A stretch of 64,000 bases of DNA from Enterococcus_D entomosocium (GCF_030441895.1 NZ_JARJAS010000006.1); one strand, 5' to 3'; positions 34,975 through 44,283 are shown, numbered from the stretch's first letter. Notes: generated from the sequence alone by a model not told the origin. Made by a program: numbers and translations.

Positions 34975-36060
34975 ATGTTTGAGAACAACGATTTAAAAAT
35001 CAACATCAGTGATTTCCAAAAAGTATTTGCCGTGACAGCAGTAATGATGCAAACGATTTTGACTTTTGCCTTATCCAATACCCAAGATGAAAAGACTGCA
35101 GCATTCATCGGTACCTTTTATGTCTTGGTGAAATTTACCGCACCCCTGTTTATTTTTGCTATTGTTTATAACATGGTTAAGACAAGTCAACATCTGTCTT
35201 ATCTAGAATTTTTGAAAGAAAAGTTTTTTGAACTTGTCGTGCCATATGTGCTTTGGACGACGGCTTATTTATGGCTCTTTCCCGCTGTCCAACAAGGAAA
35301 ACCTTATACTGATACAGCAACGTTTTTACTGAAATATGTGACGGGGGATGCGGCGCCACACTTGTGGTATACGATCATGATGCTGCAGATCCAATTGTTG
35401 ATGCCGTTTTTTGTCTGGTTAGGCTACAAAGTGTTGACGAAGAAAAAAACTGTTTGGCCAGTATTGATCGTCGCAACTGCTTTGTATGTCGCTTGGTATG
35501 TGTTTTATGATCGCCAAGTTTTTGAAGGACCGCATCATGAAAGCTGGTATTTATTGGATCGGTTTGTCTTTAGCTTTGTGATCTATGGGATCTATGGCGA
35601 AGCCGCTTTGATTTATCACGAAACCGTCTATCGCTTCCTATACAAGATTCGCTATGCTTTCTTGCCAGTGGGTTTAGCATTGGGGCTATTATCTGCCAAT
35701 CATCTGCTACATTATGCAGGTGATCTAAGTTTCGCTCATGCACCGTATTTAAATACATTGCAAAGCTTATATAGCTTAGTATTGATTTTTGCAGTCTTTA
35801 TGTTTGGGTCAACTATGATCAAGAACAATGCCCCTCAGTTAGGGACATTTAAGTGGCTATCTACTTATGCGTATCGAACCTATCTTGCCAATGTTTTTGT
35901 CTTTCAAGTTTTGTTGCTATGCTTCAAAGATTTGTTGCTGCAACTGCCAATGGGCATCATGATCATCGTCGCTTATTTGGCAACTGCCAGCTGTGGTTTT
36001 TTAACAAGCTATGTTTTGCATGTTTTATGGGTAACGATCAAAGGTCAAATCAAAAAATAG
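34975..36060 (+). CDS. Acyltransferase family 3-like membrane protein within the malonate operon
   Basis: The 361-residue protein has about ten hydrophobic segments and resembles the acyltransferase_3 (OafA/WecH-like) family: FYVLVKFTAPLFIFAIVYN near the start, VPYVLWTTAYLWLFP, then LWYTIMMLQIQLLMPFFVWL. Family members move acyl groups across or onto extracellular sugars and lipids. Its place between mdcG and mdcB, with 24- and 12-base gaps, shows it belongs to the operon, where other bacteria encode a malonate carrier (MdcF or MdcLM). It could modify a surface polymer with acetyl units, or serve an unrecognised transport role. The family call is reasonable; the role is unknown. Confidence 0.75.
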   Translation: MFENNDLKINISDFQKVFAVTAVMMQTILTFALSNTQDEKTAAFIGTFYVLVKFTAPLFIFAIVYNMVKTSQHLSYLEFLKEKFFELVVPYVLWTTAYLWLFPAVQQGKPYTDTATFLLKYVTGDAAPHLWYTIMMLQIQLLMPFFVWLGYKVLTKKKTVWPVLIVATALYVAWYVFYDRQVFEGPHHESWYLLDRFVFSFVIYGIYGEAALIYHETVYRFLYKIRYAFLPVGLALGLLSANHLLHYAGDLSFAHAPYLNTLQSLYSLVLIFAVFMFGSTMIKNNAPQLGTFKWLSTYAYRTYLANVFVFQVLLLCFKDLLLQLPMGIMIIVAYLATASCGFLTSYVLHVLWVTIKGQIKK

Positions 36061-36072
36061 AGGAGGAGTTGG

Positions 36073-36930
36073 ATGTTTGCATTTGCTGTAGAAGAAAATT
36101 GTCAACGACTCGCCCAATTGGTAGAAGAAGCCTTGATTGTAGAAGTGACATTGTCCCCAAAACCTGGGTTAGTGGATGCCATTGATTCAGGTGCCCATCA
36201 CGATATGGATCAAGCACTCTTTCTGCGATCAGCTCGAGCATTGACGCCATACTTTGAAGAAATGGCCTTGGTGTCTTGGGGAAGCAGCATGTCTCAAGAG
36301 TTGCGGGAAGCAATCGCTGCAATCGGTCGGAAGGCAGAACAGGCGATGTTGGCAGCCACTGGTGGCATCAACACTCATAAAGGAGCCATTTGGGCATTAG
36401 GCTTGCTCATCAGCGCCGTCAGTAGCCAACTTAGTCGCAAACAGCGGATTTTTTTGCCAGAAGTCTTTTCTGACATCCAGCTTCTCACTGCATTTCCTGA
36501 TCGTGCGCTGACTCAACAAACGGAAAGTCATGGCAAAACTGTTCAAGCCAAATATGGACATCTCGGTGCGTATGGGGAAGCTGCTGCTGGGTTCCCCCAT
36601 GTTCAAATCGCTCTAGCGGATTATTTTTCTCGGGATTGTTCCAATGAGACTGAAAAAAGGCTCCACATGCTGTTGGCGATCATCGCTACACTGGACGATA
36701 CGTGTATTTTATACCGCAGCAATCAAGAGGTACTGGCACTGGTTCAGCAACTCGCACAAAAAGCCAATCAGCAAGCGTTGCCGAACCCAGCATTTCATGC
36801 ACTAGCAGCCTTCTGCCAGTCAGAAAATGTGTCTCCAGGCGGCAGTGCTGATCTATTGGCTGCCAGCTTCTTTTTATTGTCCATCAACTCGGTTTTACCC
36901 GTAAACGAAGGAAAGACCGTTTACCAATAA
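36073..36930 (+). CDS. mdcB: Triphosphoribosyl-dephospho-CoA synthase (MdcB)
   Basis: The 285-residue protein matches the CitG/MdcB family: TLSPKPGLVDAIDSGAHHDM, GGINTHKGAIWALGLL, GHLGAYGEAAAGFPH and TLDDTCILYRS. It makes the prosthetic-group precursor from dephospho-CoA and ATP. GAGGAGGAG precedes the ATG, 12 bases after the acyltransferase-like gene. It is the last gene of the operon. Confidence 0.9.
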   Translation: MFAFAVEENCQRLAQLVEEALIVEVTLSPKPGLVDAIDSGAHHDMDQALFLRSARALTPYFEEMALVSWGSSMSQELREAIAAIGRKAEQAMLAATGGINTHKGAIWALGLLISAVSSQLSRKQRIFLPEVFSDIQLLTAFPDRALTQQTESHGKTVQAKYGHLGAYGEAAAGFPHVQIALADYFSRDCSNETEKRLHMLLAIIATLDDTCILYRSNQEVLALVQQLAQKANQQALPNPAFHALAAFCQSENVSPGGSADLLAASFFLLSINSVLPVNEGKTVYQ

Positions 36931-36936
36931 CTCTTT

Positions 36937-36975
36937 TCCTTAGAAGAAAGCCAACGATTCTTCTAAGGATTTTTT
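36937..36975 (+). terminator. Terminator of the malonate decarboxylase operon
   Basis: TCCTTAGAAGAA and TTCTTCTAAGGA form a 12-bp perfect stem followed by six T. Confidence 0.9.
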
Positions 36976-37102
36976 GTTTCATTTTTTCGCTCGATTAAGA
37001 AAAATAAAATCTCTTGCTATTTGCATAGTTTAATGATTAGATAATTCTTAGGCACTACTGAAATGCTTCGTTGCTCCATTGCAACGAATAAAGGAGTTAC
37101 AG

Positions 37103-38146
37103 ATGAAATACTATAATGCTTTTCTTCAAAATCTTGTGTTGCGGCGCTGGACGGTCCTGTTTATGCTTGCGGGCATTCTTTTTTTGTTTCGCAGTATGAT
37201 GACCATTCTTTTGCTGACCTTTATCTTTACGTATCTGATTTATCGGCTGGTTCTTTTGCTCCATCGAAAAAGTCATCTGCCCATTAAGCTTACGAGCATC
37301 CTGACTTACAGCTTGATTGTTTTTATTCTTTATTTAGTAGCAACAAATTATGTACCCATCATCATCAAACAATCCGTCCAATTAGTCAATTCCGTTGCTG
37401 ATTTCTACCAACGGACAGACTCCAACAATGAATTGATCGAATATGTCTTGAATTTATTGCAAACCAGTGAATATATTCAGAAATTACAAAGCGGCGTTCT
37501 AGTCGTGATCAATTATCTGTATAATTTCGGTGAGTTGGCATTGACGGTGCTGATCTCATTTCTGCTTAGTTTCTTCTTTATGATCGATAACAAAAAGACC
37601 GTTGCGTTTTCTCGGCTATTTTTGCAAGGGCGAGGGGCGTGGTTCTTTGAAGATGTTTACTATTTAGGAGCTAAGTTTACGCGTGCTTTCGGAAATGTGA
37701 TTGAGACGCAGTTGGTGATCGCCTTAGTTAATACAGCAATCACTGTCTTCGCCTTAGCGGTGATGGGCTTTCCGCAGCTGTTGAGTTTGGCGTTGATGAT
37801 TTTCTTTCTCAGCTTGATTCCTGTTGCTGGTGTGATCATCTCGTGTATTCCATTGACGTTTATTGCCTATTCCATCGGCGGATTTAATGACGTGATCTAT
37901 ATTCTTTTGATCATAGTGTTTGTTCATGCGTTGGAATCCTATATCTTAAATCCCCGCTTGATGGCCAATAAAACAGAGATTCCGATGTTTTACACGTTTA
38001 TTCTCCTGTATCTTAGCGAACATCTCTTTGGTTTGTGGGGCTTGATCATTGGGATCCCATTGTTTACTTTCTTTTTAGATTTAATGAATGTGAAAGAGAT
38101 TCCGCGATTGCGTAAAAAAACCGATGACACCTTGCAGGACCAATAA
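37103..38146 (+). CDS. AI-2E family transporter (PerM-like permease)
   Basis: The 347-residue protein has about eight hydrophobic segments in the pattern of the AI-2E/PerM family, with paired N-terminal helices, a central soluble loop (about 95-150) and the conserved C-terminal LNPRLMANKTEIPMFYTFIL and GLIIGIPLFTFFLDL. Members export small molecules such as AI-2 or act as Na+(Li+)/H+ antiporters. AAAGGAG precedes ATG 37103; the upstream frame to 37079 lacks one. It is monocistronic. Confidence 0.88.
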   Translation: MKYYNAFLQNLVLRRWTVLFMLAGILFLFRSMMTILLLTFIFTYLIYRLVLLLHRKSHLPIKLTSILTYSLIVFILYLVATNYVPIIIKQSVQLVNSVADFYQRTDSNNELIEYVLNLLQTSEYIQKLQSGVLVVINYLYNFGELALTVLISFLLSFFFMIDNKKTVAFSRLFLQGRGAWFFEDVYYLGAKFTRAFGNVIETQLVIALVNTAITVFALAVMGFPQLLSLALMIFFLSLIPVAGVIISCIPLTFIAYSIGGFNDVIYILLIIVFVHALESYILNPRLMANKTEIPMFYTFILLYLSEHLFGLWGLIIGIPLFTFFLDLMNVKEIPRLRKKTDDTLQDQ

Positions 38147-38182
38147 AATGATTGCTGTAAAGGATGGCAATTGATAGAAAAA

Positions 38183-38217
38183 CCATCTCTGCCGATGAAA
38201 GGCGAGATGGCTTTTTT
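38183..38217. terminator. Bidirectional terminator between convergent genes
   Basis: CCATCTCTGCC pairs with GGCGAGATGG around GATGAAA, with T runs on both sides. Confidence 0.8.
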
Positions 38218-38692
38218 ATTTCGCAGCAATTTTTTTCGTAAAGGAGACAAAGCAGATTGCTGAAGAGGTGCTTTGAAACCTGCCTGTTTGGGAATACCCC
38301 AAAGAATGATAAAAGTGAACCAGCTTGGGTTCTTGCAGGATCGTATTCAAATGTATCGTATCTGTTTGTACGTTCCTTTCAATCAAGGTCATTGCTTGTC
38401 TACCGATCCCGCGGTTCTCGTAGGAGGGAAGAAGGGCGATGGAAGATAGCTTCGTCGTATGCTCCTGCTCAACCGTCAGTTTTAGGAATCCCACGGTTTT
38501 CTGAGCGGTCATGATTAAATAATAAGTGGTATTCGACGCAGAAAACTTTGCGTTTAGCTTCTCAAAACTTTGTAAATAGGGAGAAGTTTCTCCATCTTGA
38601 TAACGGAGAAAGAGAGATTTGAAAGCAGCTTTTTGTATCAAGTAGATAGAAAGTAAATCGGAAAGCTTCGCTTCTTTAAGCTGAATGAGCAT
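38216..38692 (-). CDS. GNAT family N-acetyltransferase
   Basis: The 158-residue protein has the GNAT acetyl-CoA motif LSSIALLPSYENRGIGRQAM and the late helix-strand LVHFYHSLGYSQTGRFQST. GGAGGTG lies before ATG 38692; the in-frame extension to 38704 overlaps it. Substrate is unknown. It converges on the AI-2E family gene. Confidence 0.85.
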   Translation of the reverse strand: MLIQLKEAKLSDLLSIYLIQKAAFKSLFLRYQDGETSPYLQSFEKLNAKFSASNTTYYLIMTAQKTVGFLKLTVEQEHTTKLSSIALLPSYENRGIGRQAMTLIERNVQTDTIHLNTILQEPKLVHFYHSLGYSQTGRFQSTSSAICFVSFTKKIAAK

Positions 38693-38868
38693 GCACACCT
38701 CCATAAAATGTCAGACATCATTTGTTGAAAGACATTGATTCGGTATAGAAGGTCCTGATGAAAAGCCATCGAAGAGCAGTCTTTCATTGGCTCGTTTCCG
38801 TTTTGATCCTTCCCTCAACCAGAGGTTCAAAAACGAAGAGATCCGCAGGGCTTCGTGCCAACGGTGTT

Positions 38869-39093
38869 TTATTGAAAAAGATCATTTATCGATGTAACCA
38901 AGTCGTCATAGGTTTGACCGGTAGCGATTGCATAAACGGAAAGCAAAAAGACGAGGGCTGCTGCCAGCACGTAAAAAATTCGGAGGCGATAACCGTCACC
39001 TGTCCGGCGATTTTTTACAAAAGTAAAAATCGTCACAGCTAGATAAGCGAAGGTCAATAAACAAATAAGATAAGTAATAATTTCTGGTGTCAT
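38869..39093 (-). CDS. Small membrane protein, unknown function
   Basis: The 74-residue protein has two hydrophobic helices (about 5-25 and 38-58) joined by a basic loop (KNRRTGDGYRLR), and ends in an acidic amphipathic tail. AAGGAAAACGCCC precedes ATG 39093. Not recognised as a named family. The convergently facing 150-bp stretch to 38705 holds no gene. Confidence 0.65.
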   Translation of the reverse strand: MTPEIITYLICLLTFAYLAVTIFTFVKNRRTGDGYRLRIFYVLAAALVFLLSVYAIATGQTYDDLVTSINDLFQ

Positions 39094-39252
39094 GGGCGTT
39101 TTCCTTTCTTTTTCTATTTGTATAAAAATATACTCAATAAATATAATATAACCATTTCGATACCGTCAAAGAAAGCGCTCAATTTTTGATACAAAAAACT
39201 GACCGAGTGGTAGCCACTGGTCAGTTCTATTCAAAAACGATGGGGCATGATC

Positions 39253-40218
39253 TTAATTGTCTTTTTTTTCCGCATCTAGCAAGCTTCTTAGTTCATCTGC
39301 TAAAGCGATACAGGCAATACTATCCGTTAAGGACATCAGGGAATTTTCGAGTTGTCCTTGTGCAAGAGCGGTGTGAACTGCTTGAATCTCTGAATGGAAA
39401 TCATCGATCTCGTACCCAATATCATAGACCGTGTCTTCTTGGTCAATCGTCACGGTAAAAGAAGCGGGGCGATGGAAGTTGGGGATCGTGATTTTCCCTT
39501 TTGTTCCTTGTAATTCCGCCACCGTCTCTTTTGTTTGGTCAAATCCAGTCTCAATCACTGCAACAAAGTCTTCACTGACAAAGCGTGCTTCAACATAGGT
39601 ATCAACCCCAGTTTCATAAAGGCTGTAATCGATTATTTCGGCAGTTAAATTTTCTGGTGAAAAATCTTGGATAAAGGCTAAGTTATAGATCCCCATATCC
39701 AGTAAAGCACCCCCTTGTTTTGGCAGATAATGGTAAGAACTGACTTCGACTGGTAAATGGCGGCGAAAAGTAGTCGTGACACTTGTTAGCTCACCGATAT
39801 GACCACCATCCACAAGTTCTTTTAGTTTGCGATACGCTGGGGTGAAGCGTGGCTTCATGGCTTCCATAAAGAAGACTTCGTGTGCTTGGGCTTGTTTTTG
39901 TACATCGCGCATTTCTTGTGCAGTCAAGGTTGCTGGTTTTTCACATAAAACAGCTTTTTTTGCTTGAAAGGCTTTGATGATCCATTCATAGTGATACAAA
40001 TGCGGCAAAGCAATATAAACGATATCGATAGCTGGATCATCTAATAGGTTTTGGTAGTTATCAAAGACGGCATCACACGGAAATTTTGCTTGAAACGCTT
40101 GCGCTTTTTCCATCGTACGACAAGCAACCCCATAAAGCTGGGCATCTTGAAAATTTTCTAAACTTGCAGCAAAGCGATTGGCGATATTTCCGGCACCAAT
40201 AATTCCCCAATTGATCAT
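39253..40218 (-). CDS. Gfo/Idh/MocA family oxidoreductase
   Basis: The 321-residue protein has the N-terminal Rossmann motif GIIGAGNIANRFA and the family signature ALPHLYHYEWIIKAFQAKKAVLCEKP with the catalytic Lys of EKP. The C-terminal domain has the GGALLDMGIYNLAF segment. It resembles trans-dihydrodiol dehydrogenase/sugar dehydrogenases using NAD(P). Its ATG overlaps the stop of the upstream RpiR regulator by four bases (ATGA), so the two are coupled. Confidence 0.88.
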   Translation of the reverse strand: MINWGIIGAGNIANRFAASLENFQDAQLYGVACRTMEKAQAFQAKFPCDAVFDNYQNLLDDPAIDIVYIALPHLYHYEWIIKAFQAKKAVLCEKPATLTAQEMRDVQKQAQAHEVFFMEAMKPRFTPAYRKLKELVDGGHIGELTSVTTTFRRHLPVEVSSYHYLPKQGGALLDMGIYNLAFIQDFSPENLTAEIIDYSLYETGVDTYVEARFVSEDFVAVIETGFDQTKETVAELQGTKGKITIPNFHRPASFTVTIDQEDTVYDIGYEIDDFHSEIQAVHTALAQGQLENSLMSLTDSIACIALADELRSLLDAEKKDN

Positions 40219-41108
40219 TTCATTTCCCTCTTTTCTTCAGTTGACGGGTATTCTGAGAGAATCCCTGATTCCAAAACAGATTGTTTTTTTCTTAACTCGA
40301 CAATATTTTTTTGATATTCTTTGGCATACAGCAAGGCAAACAGTGAATCTAAAATATACTCAAAGGCGACCTGTGAAGAAAAGGTACCGACTTTGAGAAA
40401 ATCACGTTCATCATGAGAAGCGATGATCGCATGGGTCGCTAATGGGATGATTTTCGCATGGGCGTTGCCAGAGATTACGATCACTGGTACCCCAACATCA
40501 CGAAAGTGTTGCATGATTTTTTCGTATTGTGTATTTTTCCCACGATAGGTAATAAACACGGCACAATCATTTTGCGTGACGTTCGATGCATTCCACGCAT
40601 CATCCCCATATTCATCCGCAATGATCAGATACTTATTGATTTTGACCAACTTATTTTGAAAACTTCTTGCCCGGATCTGAGAATCACCGCGAGCAAATAA
40701 GAAAATCCGCTGCGCAGCTTCCAACGATTGCACCACTGCTTCCATCGTTTCTGGAGCGACCTGAGCGTGGGTTTTGTGGATCGAGTTGATCGTTAGATCG
40801 GCCATTTTTTTCATAATATCAGGTGTTTGATCCTTGGGCGAAAAGGGAAAATTCGCGTCAACAAAGGTTGGGTTGAACATCTGATTATGGGCAATTTCAG
40901 CCAGACCTAAGCGAAAACTTTTAAATCCTTCAAACCCCATCTTTTTGGCTAGACGAATGACGGAAGAGTGGGATGTGTATGTATGCTTAGCGATGACTTC
41001 AATCGTCAACGAAGGCACATCATTGATATTTTGCAAAATATAATCGGCAATCCGCTTCTCCGTATTGGTCAATCCTTCTTGAAGCCGTAATTTATCTCCT
41101 AATAACAT
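40215..41108 (-). CDS. MurR/RpiR family transcriptional regulator
   Basis: The 297-residue protein has the RpiR N-terminal helix-turn-helix (about 1-75, LTNTEKRIADYILQN, HTYTSHSSVIRLAKKMGFEG) and a SIS domain (about 115-260, IFLFARGDSQIRARSFQNKL, FITYRGKNTQYEKI) that binds phosphosugars. AGAGGTGG lies before ATG 41108. It is divergent from the Gfo/Idh/MocA-UPF0303 genes at 41313 and cotranscribed with the oxidoreductase at 39253, so it likely controls both sides. Confidence 0.88.
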   Translation of the reverse strand: MLLGDKLRLQEGLTNTEKRIADYILQNINDVPSLTIEVIAKHTYTSHSSVIRLAKKMGFEGFKSFRLGLAEIAHNQMFNPTFVDANFPFSPKDQTPDIMKKMADLTINSIHKTHAQVAPETMEAVVQSLEAAQRIFLFARGDSQIRARSFQNKLVKINKYLIIADEYGDDAWNASNVTQNDCAVFITYRGKNTQYEKIMQHFRDVGVPVIVISGNAHAKIIPLATHAIIASHDERDFLKVGTFSSQVAFEYILDSLFALLYAKEYQKNIVELRKKQSVLESGILSEYPSTEEKREMK

Positions 41109-41312
41109 CAAACCACCTCTTTCTAATCATAGCCTAGGACAAAGAAAACCAAAAGCAAAAACTGTACCTTTTTGGCAATTTGGTAAAAATGTTCAGAACC
41201 ACTCAGCAGTTTGCGAAAAAGTCTGGTCAAAAGAACCTGTTTTTGGCAAAAGACTTCTCATTTCGAAGGATATCAGCAATAATCAAGCTATCAATTCATA
41301 GGAGGCGTCACA

Positions 41313-42338
41313 ATGTTAACTATCGCATATCTCGGAAACGGAAAAAGCACCAATCGCTACCATCTGCCTTTTTCAACCAAGCTGCAGGATAAGATCAAAG
41401 TAAAGACGATCTATTCACCAAGCGGCAAGCTGACCTGGCCAACACTAGAAGGCGTTCATTACACCTCTGACTTAGAGGATATCTACCGTGATCCTGAAAT
41501 TCAATTAGTTGTGGTCACGACCCTCAGTCATTTGCATTATGAATTAGGCAAGGGTGTCTTGCTCCATGGGAAAAATGTCTTGATCGAAAAACCTTTTACG
41601 GAAACTTCGGCACAAGCAAAGGAATTGTTCGCACTGGCGCAAGAGAAAGGCTTATTTGTGCAATGCTATCAAAATCGCCGCTTTGATTCCGATTTTTTGA
41701 CTACGCAAAAAGTGATCGAAAGCGGCGTGCTCGGAGATCTCTTAGAAGTAGAGATGCATTATGATTATTTTCGTCCAGAGATTCCACGGTCAGTGACCGA
41801 ATTTTCATTGAATACTAGCTACTTGTACGGACACGCTTGTCATACACTGGACCAAGTGATCTCCTATTTTGGGCAACCAGACGATGTCCATTATGAGGTT
41901 CGGCAATTGCTTGGAAAAAATCGCATGAATGATTACTTCGATTTGGATCTGTTTTATGGTCGAATGAAAGTCTCAGTCAAATCTAGTTACTTCCGATTAA
42001 AAGAACGGCCTAGTTTCGTCGTTTATGGTGAAAACGGCGTTTTTGTTAAACAAACGAAGGATCGACAAGAAGAGCATCTAAAACAGTTTTATCTCCCGGA
42101 TCATGCCGATTTTGGGATCGATTTACCGGAACACTATGGCACACTAACTTATATGGATGCTAACGGTGACTACCATGAAGAAAAAGTCATCTCTGAAATT
42201 GGTGATTATAGCCGTGTGTACGAGGGCGTCTATGAAACGATCATCAATGGCAAAGAGAAAATCGTGAAAGACGAAGAAACGATTTTACAAATCGAAATGC
42301 TAGAAACAGGCATCAATCAAATGATCACTGAGTCATAA
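41313..42338 (+). CDS. Gfo/Idh/MocA family oxidoreductase
   Basis: The 341-residue protein has an N-terminal GNGKSTNRYHLPF variant of the dinucleotide motif and the family segment TTLSHLHYELGKGVLLHGKNVLIEKP. The C-terminal domain has SLNTSYLYGHACHTLDQVISYFG. It resembles YvaA/scyllo-inositol-type oxidoreductases, which have this variant N-terminus. ATAGGAGGCG precedes the ATG. It starts the rightward arm of the RpiR locus. Confidence 0.88.
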   Translation: MLTIAYLGNGKSTNRYHLPFSTKLQDKIKVKTIYSPSGKLTWPTLEGVHYTSDLEDIYRDPEIQLVVVTTLSHLHYELGKGVLLHGKNVLIEKPFTETSAQAKELFALAQEKGLFVQCYQNRRFDSDFLTTQKVIESGVLGDLLEVEMHYDYFRPEIPRSVTEFSLNTSYLYGHACHTLDQVISYFGQPDDVHYEVRQLLGKNRMNDYFDLDLFYGRMKVSVKSSYFRLKERPSFVVYGENGVFVKQTKDRQEEHLKQFYLPDHADFGIDLPEHYGTLTYMDANGDYHEEKVISEIGDYSRVYEGVYETIINGKEKIVKDEETILQIEMLETGINQMITES

Positions 42339-42416
42339 GGCAGAGTGATTACGAGGCTTTTGACAAACAAAGCGCCTGAAGGCATCAACTGACTCAACGT
42401 AAAGGAGTAGATACGA

Positions 42417-42851
42417 ATCGAATCTTCAGAAATCCTGCAAGAAGAACAGCAGCTGCAGTTTGCTCATTTTGACAATGACCTCGCATTGCGATTGGTAATT
42501 GCCATTGATCAGTACGTTAAAAGGAACTACCCGAAGCCTGTAGGGATCAAAGTTGTTCATCATGGCTTGCCGATCATTCGATTTTTAATGGCAGGGCGAA
42601 AAGAAAGCCCTTGGCTTGAAAGAAAAGAACGAACGGTACTAGAAAGCGGGCATAGTTCACTATACGTCTATGCGCAAAAAGATAGAGATATACAATTTGC
42701 TAAATGGGCACAAGACGAACATTATGCAGTTTGTGGTGGTGGTTTTCCAATTATCGAAGATAGAGAAGTCACTGGTGCTATCTGTGTGTCAGGTTTGGCC
42801 CATTTAGAGGATCATAAAGTGATCACCGAGGTATTGAAACAAATGATCTAA
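42417..42851 (+). CDS. UPF0303/heme-degrading-domain family protein, start codon unclear
   Basis: The 144 codons encode a GlcG/HbpS-like UPF0303 protein (VVHHGLPIIRFLMAGRKESPW, SGHSSLYVYAQK, GGGFPIIEDREVTGAICVSG). The first homologous residues (SSEILQEEQQLQFAHFDNDL) lie upstream of every ATG, GTG or TTG in the frame except a TTG at 42486, which would delete this conserved part. AAAGGAG (42401-42407) is nine bases before ATC at 42417, where ATG would be expected, and a TAG closes the frame at 42408. So either ATC/ATA is used or the start has been lost. The neighbours are two Gfo/Idh/MocA oxidoreductases. Confidence 0.7.
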   Translation: MESSEILQEEQQLQFAHFDNDLALRLVIAIDQYVKRNYPKPVGIKVVHHGLPIIRFLMAGRKESPWLERKERTVLESGHSSLYVYAQKDRDIQFAKWAQDEHYAVCGGGFPIIEDREVTGAICVSGLAHLEDHKVITEVLKQMI

Positions 42852-42874
42852 GAAAATAGAAAAGGGGAAGCAAG

Positions 42875-43852
42875 ATGAACTTAGCGATTTTAGGGGCAGG
42901 CATGATCGTCCATGATTTTTTGACGGTGGCAGGGGATGTCCCGCAGCTTGAACTGTCCGCTATTTTTGGGACAGAAAATGATTTAGAGAAAATGAATCAC
43001 TTAAAACAGCAATACGGGATTCAAACCGTCTATACAGAGTTAGGGGCATGTTTGGCGGATCCCTTCGTTGACACCGTGTATGTCGCATTGCCCAATCATT
43101 TGCATTATTCCTTTGCCAAAGAAGCGATCCTCGCTGGCAAACACGTCATTTGTGAAAAGCCATTTACGTTGCAGGCACGAGAATTAGTAGAATTAACAGA
43201 ATTGGCTGCTGCCCATGGGGTGCTTTTGATGGAAGCCATCACGAATCAGTACTTAGCCAACTACCAAGGAATAAAAGCGCAGCTTGAAACATTGGGAGAG
43301 CTGAAAGTGATTGAATGCAACTATTCGCAATATTCTTCTCGTTATGATTCATTCAAAGAGGGAACCGTTTTACCTGCATTTAACCCAAAAATGGGTGGTG
43401 GGGCATTGATGGATATCAATATCTATAATATTCATTTTGTGGTCGGGCTTTTAGGAAAACCTAAAAGTGTCCGCTATTTTGCTAATGTCGAAGAGGGGAT
43501 CGATACTTCTGGCATGCTGTTTTTAGACTATGAACAAACAAAAGTCGTTTGTATTGGCGCCAAAGATTCGACAGCGACGATTCGCTCAACGATCCAAGGG
43601 ACGAAAGGATCGATCATCGTCAATGGGCCGACGAATATGCTTGCCAGCTATGACGTTGAACCGGTCAATGGGGAAAAAATCCATCAGGATCAAAGCGTTC
43701 ACGGACATCGTATGTTTGAAGAATTTGCCCGTTTTGCACAAGCCATTCACGAAAATGATCATGTCTTTGTCAAGGAACGCCTTGCACATAGCAAGCTGGT
43801 GATGGAAGTAGTGGAAAAAGCATTGGCAGATGCCCAGATCGTATTAGGATAA
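42875..43852 (+). CDS. Gfo/Idh/MocA family oxidoreductase
   Basis: The 325-residue protein has NLAILGAGMIVHDFL and ALPNHLHYSFAKEAILAGKH followed by CEKPF, both typical of the family, plus a C-terminal domain with GGGALMDINIYNIHFVVGLLG. It is the third paralogue in the locus and closest in pattern to the leftward one (39253). AAAAGGGGAAG precedes the ATG, 23 bases after the UPF0303 gene. Confidence 0.88.
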   Translation: MNLAILGAGMIVHDFLTVAGDVPQLELSAIFGTENDLEKMNHLKQQYGIQTVYTELGACLADPFVDTVYVALPNHLHYSFAKEAILAGKHVICEKPFTLQARELVELTELAAAHGVLLMEAITNQYLANYQGIKAQLETLGELKVIECNYSQYSSRYDSFKEGTVLPAFNPKMGGGALMDINIYNIHFVVGLLGKPKSVRYFANVEEGIDTSGMLFLDYEQTKVVCIGAKDSTATIRSTIQGTKGSIIVNGPTNMLASYDVEPVNGEKIHQDQSVHGHRMFEEFARFAQAIHENDHVFVKERLAHSKLVMEVVEKALADAQIVLG

Positions 43853-43866
43853 TCGCATCAATTTGG

Positions 43867-43903
43867 AAAGACACCAGCTTCTTAGAGAAGTTGCTGGTGT
43901 CTT
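43867..43903 (+). terminator. Terminator of the Gfo/Idh/MocA operon
   Basis: AAGACACCAGC and GCTGGTGTCTT pair around a 14-base loop, with a short T run. Confidence 0.75.
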
Positions 43904-43914
43904 TGTGTGTTGTC

Positions 43915-44103
43915 TTATTTTTTCTTCTTTAAACTCAATAAGGTTAGTGGGATACCCAAGGTGAGATAGCCGACAATTGTCATCAAACAGACGACCAGCC
44001 AAAAGTTATCTACTGCTAGAAACGCAATCAGGCCATAGGCCACCAGAATCGAGAGAAAATAAAAAAGAAAGAGCTGAAAAAAACGTTTAAAACTCACAGT
44101 CAT
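43915..44103 (-). CDS. Small membrane protein, unknown function
   Basis: The 62-residue protein has two hydrophobic segments (about 8-28 and 33-55) and a lysine-rich C-terminus (SLKKKK), which suggests a two-helix inner membrane protein. AAAGGAG lies just before ATG 44103. No family was recognised. Confidence 0.65.
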   Translation of the reverse strand: MTVSFKRFFQLFLFYFLSILVAYGLIAFLAVDNFWLVVCLMTIVGYLTLGIPLTLLSLKKKK

Positions 44104-44283
44104 TCATTCTCCTTTGTCGTTAAACTGACAAGAAAAGTATACCATATCAAACGCAATTTTAAGGAATGATTGTGATCATTCGCAGGAGCCGTTAAAGGCG
44201 AATTGTTTTGTGGGCTGACCGTGATTCGCTATACTTGAAGGGAAGAGAAAGAGCAGGATTTTTTTAAGAGAAGGAGGAGACAG

